Below, in pieces: positions 41,030-49,324 of a stretch of 64,000 nt of DNA. Made by a program: the position numbers and the translations under genes. The stretch is from Streptomyces sp. NBC_00247 (lineage in GTDB: Bacteria; Actinomycetota; Actinomycetes; Streptomycetales; Streptomycetaceae): positions 2,666,001 to 2,730,000 of the forward strand of contig NZ_CP108093.1 of the NCBI RefSeq assembly GCF_036188265.1, read 5' to 3'. Numbering within the stretch: position 1 is the first letter of the stretch; each line of letters starts with the position of its first letter. The notes under the pieces were generated by a model. That model ran no database searches and had not been told where the DNA came from. It worked only from the letters and a program-made list of their open reading frames with translations.

Positions 41030-42028
41030 TCACGCCGCAGCGTCAAAGCCCGTGTCGCGCGCCATTCGCTTCAATTCGACCAACGCGTGCTTCTCGATCT
41101 GGCGGATCCGCTCACGCGTCAGACCGTGTTCCTTGCCCACTTCGGTCAGCGTCCGCTCACGGCCGTCCTCGATTCCGTAACGCATCCGGATGATGGAGGC
41201 GGTGCGGTTGTCGAGCTTGCCGATCAGCTCCTCCAGCTCCTCGCTGCGCAGCAGCGACATCACGGACTGCTCGGGCGAGACGGCGGAGGTGTCCTCCAGC
41301 AGGTCGCCGAACTGCGTGTCGCCGTTGTCGTCGACCGGCATGTTGAGGCTGACCGGGTCGCGGGCCCAGTCCAGGACGTTGCTGACCCGCTCGGTGTTGG
41401 AGTCCAGCTCCGCGGCGATCTCCGCGTGCTCCGGGTCGCGTCCGTGCTCACGGTTGAACTCGCGCTGGACCCTGCGGATGCGGCCCAGCTCTTCCACCAG
41501 GTGGACGGGGAGGCGGATCGTGCGCGACTGGTCCGCTATCGAGCGGGTGATGGCCTGACGGATCCACCAGGTGGCGTACGTGGAGAACTTGAAGCCCTTG
41601 GCGTAGTCGAACTTCTCGACCGCGCGCACCAGGCCGGCGTTCCCCTCCTGGATCAGGTCGAGCAGCGGCAGACCCGCGCGCGGGTAGCGACGGGCCACGG
41701 CGACGACGAGACGGAGGTTGGAGCGGATGAAGACGTCCTTGGCGCGCTCGCTCTCGTCGAACAGCGCTTCCAGCTCCTCGGGCTTCGCCCCACCTGCGTC
41801 GCTCTCGACCTCACCGTCGAGGATCTTGCGGGCGTACACACCCGCCTCGATTGCCTGCGACAGCTCGACCTCCTTGGCGGCGTCGAGCAGGGGCGTTCGC
41901 GCGATCTCGTCGAGGTACATGCCGACCAGGTCGCGGTCGGCGATCTCTCCGCTTCCACCGCGAACACTGCGGGCCCGTTCGGTCCCACCGGTGGGTGACG
42001 AACGACGGGCGACGGCACGGGTTGCCAT
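41030..42028 (-). CDS. hrdD: Principal-like sigma factor HrdD
   Basis: 332 residues, exactly the length of HrdD. Group 2 sigma-70 factor: region 1.2 DLVGMYLDEIARTPLLDAA, region 2 NLRLVVAVARRYPRAGLPLLDLIQEGN with FSTYATWWIRQAITR, region 3 and region 4 (RYGIEDGRERTLTEVGKEHG then LTRERIRQIE). N-terminus MATRAVARR matches HrdD rather than HrdA or HrdC. ATG 42028 follows AAGGGAG. Not essential in known species. A SigR-type promoter (42090-42117) lies upstream, so it answers disulfide stress. Confidence 0.95.
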   Translation of the reverse strand: MATRAVARRSSPTGGTERARSVRGGSGEIADRDLVGMYLDEIARTPLLDAAKEVELSQAIEAGVYARKILDGEVESDAGGAKPEELEALFDESERAKDVFIRSNLRLVVAVARRYPRAGLPLLDLIQEGNAGLVRAVEKFDYAKGFKFSTYATWWIRQAITRSIADQSRTIRLPVHLVEELGRIRRVQREFNREHGRDPEHAEIAAELDSNTERVSNVLDWARDPVSLNMPVDDNGDTQFGDLLEDTSAVSPEQSVMSLLRSEELEELIGKLDNRTASIIRMRYGIEDGRERTLTEVGKEHGLTRERIRQIEKHALVELKRMARDTGFDAAA

Positions 42029-42089
42029 GCGTGCTCCCTTGCTGAGTAGGTCGCGACACCCTTTCGGGTGCCCTGCATCCGATGGAAAC

Positions 42090-42117
42090 AACGACTGGAA
42101 TCCGGACAGAATTCCCC
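42090..42117 (-). promoter_or_regulatory. SigR-type promoter of hrdD
   Basis: Minus strand GGGGAAT (42117-42111), 18 bp, GTT (42092-42090): a full match to the SigR consensus GGAAT-N18-GTT. It lies 62 nt upstream of the hrdD start; hrdD is a known SigR target in S. coelicolor. Confidence 0.8.
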
Positions 42118-42150
42118 AGCACCGGCTTCAGTTTCGCGATCATGCAGTAC

Positions 42151-42169
42151 CCTGTCGGCCGCCGACAGG
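42151..42169 (+). promoter_or_regulatory. Palindrome over the acetyltransferase ribosome site
   Basis: CCTGTCGG-CCG-CCGACAGG overlaps the AGGAGG ribosome site by three bases. It could be a small operator or a hairpin that hides the ribosome site. Confidence 0.4.
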
Positions 42170-42176
42170 AGGACAG

Positions 42177-42722
42177 ATGTCCCGCATACCCACGGACACG
42201 CAGGTCAGACCTGGTACGGAGGGTGATCTGGGGGCCCTCACGGACCTGTACAACCACTACGTCCGTGAGACCGCGCTCACTTTCGACGTGACCCCGTTCA
42301 CCCCCGAGGAGCGCATGCCCTGGCTGCGCGCCCATCCGGACCGCGGCCCGCACCGCCTGCTCGTCGCCGAGGACACCCGTACGACGGCGGACGGCGGCGA
42401 CGGGGTGCCGGGCAGGGTGCTGGGTTACGCCACCAGCAGCGCGTTCCGCCCCAAGGCGGCGTACGGGACCTCGGTGGAGGTCAGCGTCTACTGCGCGCCG
42501 GACGCTACGGGCCGGGGCATCGGGACGCTGCTCTACACGGCGCTCTTCGAGGCGCTGGCCGGTGAGGACCTGCACCGCGCGTACGCGGGCATCACCCAGC
42601 CGAACGAGCCGTCCGGGCGCCTCCACGCGGCCTTCGGCTTCCGCCCGCTCGGCACGTACACCGAGGTGGGGCGGAAGTTCGGGCGGTACTGGGACGTGAG
42701 CTGGTTCGAGAAGCCGCTCTGA
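42177..42722 (+). CDS. Phosphinothricin-type N-acetyltransferase
   Basis: 181 residues. GNAT of the Pat/Bar group: LTDLYNHYVRETALTFDVTPFTPEE, AAYGTSVEVSVYCAPDATGRGIG (acetyl-CoA loop) and HAAFGFRPLGTYTEVGRKFGRYWDVSWF. These acetylate the amino group of phosphinothricin or related amino acids. Divergent from hrdD, as in S. coelicolor where a bialaphos-resistance gene neighbours hrdD. ATG 42177 follows AGGAGG. Confidence 0.9.
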   Translation: MSRIPTDTQVRPGTEGDLGALTDLYNHYVRETALTFDVTPFTPEERMPWLRAHPDRGPHRLLVAEDTRTTADGGDGVPGRVLGYATSSAFRPKAAYGTSVEVSVYCAPDATGRGIGTLLYTALFEALAGEDLHRAYAGITQPNEPSGRLHAAFGFRPLGTYTEVGRKFGRYWDVSWFEKPL

Positions 42723-42740
42723 ACCGCGGTGCCGCGGGGC

Positions 42741-43523
42741 TCAGCCGAACTGGACCGAACGTTTCGCCAGCCCCATCCAGAAGCCGTCGATCACGCTGCG
42801 GCCCCGGTCGAGCTCGCCCTCGGAGGCGCCCAGCGTCACGAAGAGTGGCGCGAAGTGCTCGGTACGAGGATGGGCGAGGCGGCCGGCCGGGGACTTGTGC
42901 TCGAAGTCGAGCAGCGCGTCGACGTCCTGCGCCTGAAGGGCCCGGTTCCCCCAGTCGTCGAACTCCGCCGACCAGCCCGGGGTGCCGCCCCCGGCGTGGC
43001 GGAGCGCGGCGAGGTTGTGGGTGAAGAAGCCGCTGCCGACGATCAGTACGCCCTCGTCCCGCAGCGGGGCGAGCTTGCGGCCGATGTCCATCAGCCTGCG
43101 CGGGTCGAGCGTGGGCATGGAGATCTGGAGGACCGGGATGCCCGCGTCGGGGAACATCTCCACCAGCGGGACGTACGCGCCGTGGTCGAGGCCCCGGTCC
43201 GGGATGTCCTGGACCGGGGTACCGGCGGCGCGCAGCAGCTTGCGGACGTCCTCGGCCAGCTCCGGGGCGCCCGGGGCGGCGTAGCGCACCTGGTAGTAGT
43301 GCTCGGGAAAGCCCCAGAAGTCGTGGACGAGGGGCACCGTCGTGGTGGCGCCGATCGCGAGCGGGGCCTCCTCCCAGTGGGCGGAGACGATCAGGATCGC
43401 GCGCGGCCGGGGCAGGTCCGCGGACCAGGCGGCCAGCTCCCCCGTCCACACCGGGTCGTCGGCGAGCGGCGGGGCGCCGTGGGAGAGGTAGAGCGCGGGC
43501 ATGCGCTCGGTGGTGTCGGTCAT
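42741..43523 (-). CDS. LigB-family (DODA-type) dioxygenase
   Basis: 260 residues. Class III extradiol ring-cleavage dioxygenase fold of the DODA/YgiD kind: YLSHGAPPLADD, SAHWEEAP, HDFWGFPEHYYQVRY, GLDHGAYVPLVEMFPD and GSGFFTHNL provide the metal-binding His residues. Such enzymes open catechols. ATG 43523 follows GGGGAG. Divergent from a MarR gene with TTGAA-type palindromes between, so probably regulated by it. Confidence 0.92.
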   Translation of the reverse strand: MTDTTERMPALYLSHGAPPLADDPVWTGELAAWSADLPRPRAILIVSAHWEEAPLAIGATTTVPLVHDFWGFPEHYYQVRYAAPGAPELAEDVRKLLRAAGTPVQDIPDRGLDHGAYVPLVEMFPDAGIPVLQISMPTLDPRRLMDIGRKLAPLRDEGVLIVGSGFFTHNLAALRHAGGGTPGWSAEFDDWGNRALQAQDVDALLDFEHKSPAGRLAHPRTEHFAPLFVTLGASEGELDRGRSVIDGFWMGLAKRSVQFG

Positions 43524-43608
43524 GGCGCTCCCCATCCGCTGCGACTGGTGACGATTCTCCTCCGGCGGACCCTGTCCGGCTCCCGGAGAACCTCCCGCGC
43601 GACAGCTT

Positions 43609-43622
43609 CTTGAATCTTCAAG
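43609..43622. promoter_or_regulatory. MarR operator 1
   Basis: Perfect 14-bp palindrome CTTGAA-TC-TTCAAG between the divergent dioxygenase and MarR genes. Confidence 0.65.
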
Positions 43623-43649
43623 TTCCAGCGGCGAGCCTAACCCCATCTA

Positions 43650-43663
43650 GTTCAACTTTCAAG
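43650..43663. promoter_or_regulatory. MarR operator 2 / overlapping promoter
   Basis: GTTCAACTTTCAAG carries two TTGAA elements on the minus strand, 28 bp from operator 1. It covers the -35 (TTCAAC, 43651-43656) of the apparent marR promoter, whose -10 (TACAGT, 43674-43679) is 17 bp on. Transcription would start at the ATG, giving a leaderless mRNA. Confidence 0.5.
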
Positions 43664-43684
43664 GAAAGGTCGTACAGTGGGCCC

Positions 43685-44188
43685 ATGACCACGGCACCCA
43701 CGACCGGCACACGGTGGCTCACCGACGACGAGCAGAGCGTCTGGCGTGCCTACCTCCAGACGACCACGCTGTTGGAGGACCACCTCGACCGCCAGTTGCA
43801 GCGGGACGCGGGCATGCCGCACGTCTACTACGGGCTGCTCGTCCAGCTCTCCCAGTCGCCCGGCGGGCAGCTCAGGATGACCGAGCTGGCGAAGGACGCC
43901 AAGATCACCCGGTCCCGGCTCTCGCACGCCATCGCCCGGCTGGAGAAGAACGGCTGGGTGCGCCGGGAGGACTGTCCGACCGACAAGCGCGGCCAGAACG
44001 CGGTCCTCACCGAGGAGGGACACGCGATGCTGCGGCGCTCGGCGCCGGGCCATGTCGCCGCCGTCCGCCAGGCGATGTTCGACCGGCTCACGCACGAACA
44101 GGTGTCCCGGCTCGGGGAGATCATGCGGACCCTGGCGGCGGGACTGGAACCGGACCGCGTGGACGCCGACCTGCCCTGGCTCCGCTGA
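43685..44188 (+). CDS. MarR-family transcriptional regulator
   Basis: 167 residues. Winged HTH of the MarR type: LRMTELAKDAKITRSRLSHA recognition helix, then the wing KNGWVRREDCPTDKRGQNAV with a conserved DxR-like turn. One Cys at the wing could sense oxidation. Divergent from the LigB-type dioxygenase; likely binds the two TTGAA palindromes between them. ATG 43685 appears leaderless, as the only purine-rich site is too far away. Confidence 0.92.
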   Translation: MTTAPTTGTRWLTDDEQSVWRAYLQTTTLLEDHLDRQLQRDAGMPHVYYGLLVQLSQSPGGQLRMTELAKDAKITRSRLSHAIARLEKNGWVRREDCPTDKRGQNAVLTEEGHAMLRRSAPGHVAAVRQAMFDRLTHEQVSRLGEIMRTLAAGLEPDRVDADLPWLR

Positions 44189-44190
44189 GG

Positions 44191-44304
44191 CGGCGACGGC
44201 GGGAGCGGATACCGGGACGGCGACGGCGGGAGCGGATACGGGTCTGCCCCGGCCCCGCCGCACATGGCGAGGCAGCCGATACGGGTCTGCCCCGGCCCCG
44301 CCGC
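44191..44304. repeat. Interlaced direct repeats after the MarR gene
   Basis: Repeat A, 22 bp, at 44191-44212 and 44218-44239; repeat B, 27 bp, at 44235-44261 and 44278-44304. The copies are identical within each pair. The second B copy forms the left arm of the terminator. Confidence 0.85.
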
Positions 44305-44327
44305 GGGTGGCGGCGGGACCGGGGCAG
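44287..44327. terminator. Hairpin terminator between convergent genes
   Basis: 18-bp stem with a single mismatch (44287-44304 with 44310-44327) and a 5-nt loop, between the ends of the MarR and MFS genes. Confidence 0.75.
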
Positions 44328-44350
44328 TGGAACCGGGCGCGATCGGCTGA

Positions 44351-45886
44351 TCAGTGCGCGATCACCGGGATCTTGAACTCGTCCTCCTCGGCGTCACGCG
44401 TGCCACCGCCCTGGCTCACCGGGCCCATGCTGGGCTTGCCGGCGTTGATCAGGGTGAAGGCGATGGCCGAAGCGACCACGAGGATGCCGACCGCCCACCA
44501 GATGGCGCTGGCGAAGCCGTCCACCATGGCCTGGAGCTGGAGCAGCTTCGGGTCGGTGGCGGTCGCCGCGTGGTCGGTGATGAACGCGGTGGTGGCGCTG
44601 GCGGCGATGGTGTTCAGCAGCGCGGTGCCGATGGCGCCGCCGACCTGCTGCGAGGTGTTGACCATCGCGGAGGCGACGCCCGCGTCACGCGGCTCGATGC
44701 CGTGGGTGGCCATGGACATGGCCGGCATGAAGGCGGTGCCCATGCCGAGGCCGAGCAGGACCATGCCCGGCAGGATGACACCGGCGTACGAGGAGTCGAT
44801 CTCCAGGCGGGTCAGCAGCAGCATGCCGATCGCGGCGAGCAGGAAGCCCGGCCCCATCAGCAGGCGCGGCGGAACGCGCGTCATCAGGCGGGCGCCGATC
44901 TGCGTGGAGCCCGTGATCATGCCCGCGACCATCGGCAGGAAGGCGAAGCCGGTCGAGAGCGAGCTGTACCCCTTGACCACTTGGAGGTAGTAGGTGAGGA
45001 AGAGGAAGAGGCCGAACATGCCGATGACGGCGAGGCCCAGCGAGAGGTAGATGCCGCCGCGGTTGCGGTCGGCGAGCACCCGGAGAGGCAGCAGCGGGGA
45101 CGTGACGCGCGACTCGACCAGGATGAAGGCGCCGAGCAGCACGACGGCCGCGACGAACGAACCGACGGTCAGCGCGTCCGACCAGCCGGCCGACTCGGCG
45201 CGGGTGAAGCCGTAGACCAGCGAGACCAGGCCGAGGGTGGAGAGCAGCACGCCCGGGATGTCGAGCGAGGAACGGTTGCGCGTACCGGCGGGCTCACGGA
45301 TGTAGAGGTACGCACCGACCGCCGCGACGATCGCGAACGGGATGTTGACGAAGAAGGTCCAGCGCCAGTTGAGCGAGTCGGTGAGGAAGCCACCGAGGAG
45401 CAGACCGACCGCGCCGCCACCACCGGCGATGGCACCGAAGATGCCGAACGCCTTGGCGCGCTCCTTGGCGTCGGTGAACGTCACGGCGAGCAGTGAGAGG
45501 GCCGCGGGCGCGAGCAGGGCGCCGAAGACGCCCTGGAGGGCGCGGGAGCCGAACAGCAGTGCCTGATTGGTGGCAGCACCGCCGAGCGCGGAGGCCAGCG
45601 CGAAGCCGATCAGACCGATGGTGAAGGTGCGCTTGCGGCCGAAGAGGTCGGAGATCCGGCCGCCGAAGAGCAGCAGCCCGCCGAAGGCGAGGGCGTAGGC
45701 CGTGATGACCCACTGCTTGTTGGCGTCGGAGATGCCGAGGTCCACCTGGGCCTTGGGCAGCGCGATGTTCACGATGGTCGCGTCGAGCACGACCATCAGC
45801 TGGGCGAGGGCGATGAAGGCGAGTGCCTTCCAGCGCCCGGGGTCGGAAGCCGGCACTCCGGCGTTCTTCGACAGGGTTTCTGACAT
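44351..45886 (-). CDS. MFS multidrug transporter (EmrB/QacA, DHA2)
   Basis: 511 residues, fourteen predicted spans. DHA2 motifs: LDATIVNIALPKAQVDL in span 1, GRISDLFGRKRTF in loop 2-3, and GSRALQGVFGALLAPAALSLL with the motif C-like GGGAVGLLLGGF in span 5, marking a drug/H+ antiporter. ATG 45886 follows AGGTGG. The TetR gene lies upstream on the same strand, separated by 418 bp containing an imperfect CGAATCGTTTCG palindrome. Confidence 0.93.
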   Translation of the reverse strand: MSETLSKNAGVPASDPGRWKALAFIALAQLMVVLDATIVNIALPKAQVDLGISDANKQWVITAYALAFGGLLLFGGRISDLFGRKRTFTIGLIGFALASALGGAATNQALLFGSRALQGVFGALLAPAALSLLAVTFTDAKERAKAFGIFGAIAGGGGAVGLLLGGFLTDSLNWRWTFFVNIPFAIVAAVGAYLYIREPAGTRNRSSLDIPGVLLSTLGLVSLVYGFTRAESAGWSDALTVGSFVAAVVLLGAFILVESRVTSPLLPLRVLADRNRGGIYLSLGLAVIGMFGLFLFLTYYLQVVKGYSSLSTGFAFLPMVAGMITGSTQIGARLMTRVPPRLLMGPGFLLAAIGMLLLTRLEIDSSYAGVILPGMVLLGLGMGTAFMPAMSMATHGIEPRDAGVASAMVNTSQQVGGAIGTALLNTIAASATTAFITDHAATATDPKLLQLQAMVDGFASAIWWAVGILVVASAIAFTLINAGKPSMGPVSQGGGTRDAEEDEFKIPVIAH

Positions 45887-46304
45887 GGGAATAGCCACCT
45901 AAGGACATGCGCGGGACCGGCGGGACGTCGGTCCCGAAGGGTTCGTGCGAGGCACGCGTGGGACGTGACGGACGTGCGCGAGCGCACCCGTACACGGGCG
46001 AAGAGAAGAGACGAATCGTTTCGGAACGGCTGTCGGGACGGGCTCCACGGGACGCGGGGGCGGGCGGTCGGACGCCCGGTGCGGCGGGCGGGGCACGGGC
46101 GGGAGCGGCGCCGCGCGAGCGGGCGCGCTCCCCGGGCGCGCGGGCCGTGCGGCCCGGCCCCGGTCACCGGCGACGCTGCCGGTCCCGTGGGAAGCGGAAG
46201 AAGATACGGGAAAGAACGGAGGGAAACAGGGGAAAAAGTCGGGAAGCGGGAAAAAGTCGGACATCAACGGGTCCGGCCGGGCGGTCGAGGGGGTGCGTGT
46301 GGCA
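45887..46304. other. Gene-free region between MFS and TetR genes
   Basis: No convincing gene. It holds the palindrome CCCGTACACGGG (45987-45998), the imperfect TetR-like palindrome CGAATCGTTTCG (46012-46023) and an 18-bp-period direct repeat of GGGAAAAAGTCGG (46230-46242 and 46248-46260), an A-rich patch unlike its surroundings. Confidence 0.6.
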
Positions 46305-46961
46305 TCAGCGCCGCCGCAGGTCCTCCAAGGTCGCCGCGGAGCCGGGCAGTTCGGAGCGGACCGGGGTCCGCAATCCGTCGAGGAAGAGCTGCAGATGGCG
46401 GTGGGCGAACTGGTCGATCTCCAGGCAGGCGATGCCGGGAAGGGGCCGGGTGAGCTGGGACAGGGCGATCATGAGGTCACCGACCGCGATGTCGGTACGC
46501 AGCAGCCCGGAGGCCATGGCCCGCCGCACGAGATCCTCGACGGCCCCTTCGAGGTGCAGGCGCTCGGCGAGCAGTTCGGGGTGGGCTTTGTCGAACGTCC
46601 CGGAGAGCAGGGGGCACAGGGCCCCGACCCGTTCGTCGGCGGCCGCGTGCACGAAGCGGCTGAGCGCGTCGAACGGGTCGCTCTCCTCGGCCATGGCCTC
46701 TTCGGCCCGGTCGGCGGTCCGGGACATGACCGCGAGGACGACCTCGTGGGTCAGCGCGGCCCGGTCGGGGAAGTTCCGGTAGAGCGTGGCGTTGCCGACG
46801 CCGGCCCTCCGGGCGACGTCGTCGAGGGGCACGTCCGGCCCGAGTTCGACGAACATCTCCCGGGCGGCCGTGACGATCCGTTCGCGGTTGCGCAGCGCGT
46901 CGGCCCGCGGACGGGACGCACGGCGCCGGCATTCCGGTGCGGTTCGAGCGACGGTCTCCAC
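46305..46961 (-). CDS. TetR-family transcriptional regulator
   Basis: 218 residues. TetR HTH at about 45-65 (PLDDVARRAGVGNATLYRNF), ligand domain with the segment GALCPLLSGTFDKAHPELLAE of the TetR_C group typical of drug-pump regulators. GTG 46961. It precedes the DHA2 pump on the same strand and most likely represses it. Confidence 0.9.
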   Translation of the reverse strand: METVARTAPECRRRASRPRADALRNRERIVTAAREMFVELGPDVPLDDVARRAGVGNATLYRNFPDRAALTHEVVLAVMSRTADRAEEAMAEESDPFDALSRFVHAAADERVGALCPLLSGTFDKAHPELLAERLHLEGAVEDLVRRAMASGLLRTDIAVGDLMIALSQLTRPLPGIACLEIDQFAHRHLQLFLDGLRTPVRSELPGSAATLEDLRRR

Positions 46962-47226
46962 GGCGTGGACCTTCTCCGGTGTACGAGTGCGGGCGGCCTC
47001 CCGGGTGAACCGGGGACCACGTCCCCACTTCGCGGGGACACACGTTCAAACGGGGAAAGGGTCCCCGGTTATTTCACCCGGACAAGTGACCCCCGTCACA
47101 GAACCGCCCGTTCGTAAAACCCTCCGATCGGCTTACCCAACGAGCGGGCCGGGGCGAGCGGACAGAGGCTGACGCCAGAGCGCAGTCCGGGTCGGCCGGC
47201 TGCCGTGTACCCCGGAGGCGCGCCCC

Positions 47227-48504
47227 ATGCAGCACCCTCGCCGAGGGATACGCAGCTGTCGCCGCCCGCTCGCCCTCGCGGGCGCGACCGCGCTGGTCAT
47301 CGCCGCTCTGGCCTCCGCGAGCACCACGCTCCCCGACGCGCACCAGGTCTCGGCCGGCCCGGTCTCCCTCGGTCACGGGTCCGCGCTCGGCCCGTGCCGG
47401 ATATCCGCCGCCCTGGGCGTACAGATGTCGGAAGGCATGCCGACGCCGCCGGGATACGCCCGCTCCACCGGGACGGTACGGGCCCTGAACCTCATGATCG
47501 ACTTCCCGGACGCGCAGGGCAGCGGGACCGCCGCGGACCGGATGGCGGAGTTCTTCCCGCAGACCTCGGACTGGTTCCGCCGCAGTTCGTACGGCCGGCT
47601 GGTCTATGTGCCCGAAGCGCCGGTGAAGGGCTGGCTGCGGATGCCGATGCCGTTCGCCGAGTACGGCATAGAGCGCGGCTCGCCGTACGAACCGGGCTAC
47701 CGGCAGCTGGTGTCGGACATCGTCAAGGCCGCCGACGCAACGGTGGACTTCTCCGCGTACGACCTGGTCAACGTGCTGGTCACGCCGAACGCGGGCCCCT
47801 CGGCCCTCGACACCGTGCTCTCCGTGACCTTCCCCGACAACGAGGAGGCACCGCGGGCCGACGGCGTACCGCTGGCCAACACCTCGTTCGTCTACAGCCG
47901 CCAGGACGACGGCTCGGGCTCCTACGCCCGGACCGGCTACCGGGTGCTCCCCCACGAGAACGGCCACGTCTTCGGCCTCCCCGACCTCTACACCGCGGAG
48001 GGCGGTGGCTCGGTCGGGCACTGGGACATCATGTCCGAGGACTGGGGCGCCAACAACGACTTCCTCGGCTGGCACAAGTGGAAGCTGGGCTGGCTCGACA
48101 ACGGGCAGATCGCCTGCGCCTCGGAGTCCGGCAGCACCGAGCACACCCTTGAGCCGCTGGAAACCGAGGGGGGCACCAAGCTCGCGGTCGTACCGCTGAG
48201 CGAGGACTCCGGGTACGTCCTCGAGGTACGCACCGCAGCCGGGAACGACGAGGCCGTCTGCCGCCCGGGGGTGCTGATCTACCAGGTCGACTCGGACGTG
48301 GAGACGGGCCAGGGGCCGGTCTCCGTCGCGGACAGCGCCGGTGACAGTGGCGGCTGCACCCGTCGGCCCAACGTGCACGCCGAGCTCTCCGACGCGCCGT
48401 TCCAGCCCGGCGAGACCTTCACCGACCGGGCCAACGGGATCCGGGTGTCGGTGCTCGGCGAGGACGACGAGGGTGACTACCGGGTCCGGATCACGCGTTC
48501 CTGA
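47227..48504 (+). CDS. Secreted M6-family metalloprotease
   Basis: 425 residues. Signal peptide (about 1-33: RR-containing basic start, then ALAGATALVIAALASAS). Zinc-binding HExxH at His243 in LPHENGHVFGLPDLY, with the third ligand region and a Met-turn WDIMSEDWG, as in immune inhibitor A-like M6 peptidases. C-terminal beta-rich domain. Extracellular protein degradation. ATG 47227; 265 bp upstream to the TetR gene probably hold its promoter. Confidence 0.93.
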   Translation: MQHPRRGIRSCRRPLALAGATALVIAALASASTTLPDAHQVSAGPVSLGHGSALGPCRISAALGVQMSEGMPTPPGYARSTGTVRALNLMIDFPDAQGSGTAADRMAEFFPQTSDWFRRSSYGRLVYVPEAPVKGWLRMPMPFAEYGIERGSPYEPGYRQLVSDIVKAADATVDFSAYDLVNVLVTPNAGPSALDTVLSVTFPDNEEAPRADGVPLANTSFVYSRQDDGSGSYARTGYRVLPHENGHVFGLPDLYTAEGGGSVGHWDIMSEDWGANNDFLGWHKWKLGWLDNGQIACASESGSTEHTLEPLETEGGTKLAVVPLSEDSGYVLEVRTAAGNDEAVCRPGVLIYQVDSDVETGQGPVSVADSAGDSGGCTRRPNVHAELSDAPFQPGETFTDRANGIRVSVLGEDDEGDYRVRITRS

Positions 48505-48640
48505 CCGGAGCCGGTCACCGGGCGCGGCGACCGGGCCGGGGCTGATTCCAGGCGAAGGCGGCGGCCGGGACCACCCCCGGACCCCCGGGCCCACTCGGCC
48601 GCCGGGGCGCCCCGCCCCGACCTCCCGCCGGGCACCCGGG

Positions 48641-49291
48641 TCAGTCGCGCAACACGTCGATCACACTGCCGAGATGGGCGCGGACGGCCCGCTCGGCCGC
48701 CTGCGGCTCCCCGGCCACGATCGCCTCGATCATGGCCAGGTGTTCACTCAAGGACTGCTGGGGACGACCGGGCTTCAGGGCCAACTGGAACTGATGGCGC
48801 ACCAGTTGCCCGTTGAGGCGTTCCAGGAGCTCCATGGCGGTCCGTTGCCCCGAGACCTCCCGGACACGGGTGTGCAGTTGATGGTTCAGCTCGGAGTAGG
48901 CGAGGGGATCGCCCCCAGCCACCGCTCTGGCCATCGCCTCGCCCAGCCCGGTCAGCTCCTCGCGCTGCGCGGCGGTGGCCAGGACCGCCGCCTTGGCCGC
49001 GCACAGCCCTTCGAGCGCCATGCGGCACTCGGTGATGGCCACCGCCTCATCGACGCTCACCACGCGCACCCGGGACCCGCGGTTACGGATGCGCTCCACC
49101 AGCCCCTCCGCGGCAAGGTCGATCAACGCCGCACGGATGCTGGCCCGTGTCACACCGAACCGCTCGGCGAGTTCGTTCTCCACCAGCCGCTGGGCCGGCG
49201 CCATCTCGCCCCGCAGAATCGCCTGCCGGAGTCGGGACAGGGCCAGTTGCTTGGCCTGTTCCCCGCTGCCCGGACCGACTTCCTCCGACAT
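48641..49291 (-). CDS. GntR-family (FadR/FCD) regulator
   Basis: 216 residues. GntR winged HTH (LRQAILRGEMAPAQRLVENE, then LAERFGVTRASIRAALIDLA) and an FCD ligand domain with the metal-binding residues Asp, His and His in SELNHQLHTRV and LSEHLAMIEAI. ATG 49291 follows GGGAGGG. Target unknown; the 23-bp tandem repeats lie 58-149 bp upstream of its start. Confidence 0.92.
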   Translation of the reverse strand: MSEEVGPGSGEQAKQLALSRLRQAILRGEMAPAQRLVENELAERFGVTRASIRAALIDLAAEGLVERIRNRGSRVRVVSVDEAVAITECRMALEGLCAAKAAVLATAAQREELTGLGEAMARAVAGGDPLAYSELNHQLHTRVREVSGQRTAMELLERLNGQLVRHQFQLALKPGRPQQSLSEHLAMIEAIVAGEPQAAERAVRAHLGSVIDVLRD

Positions 49292-49324
49292 GCGCGCCCT
49301 CCCTGGGTGAGTGCCTGTCGGCGA

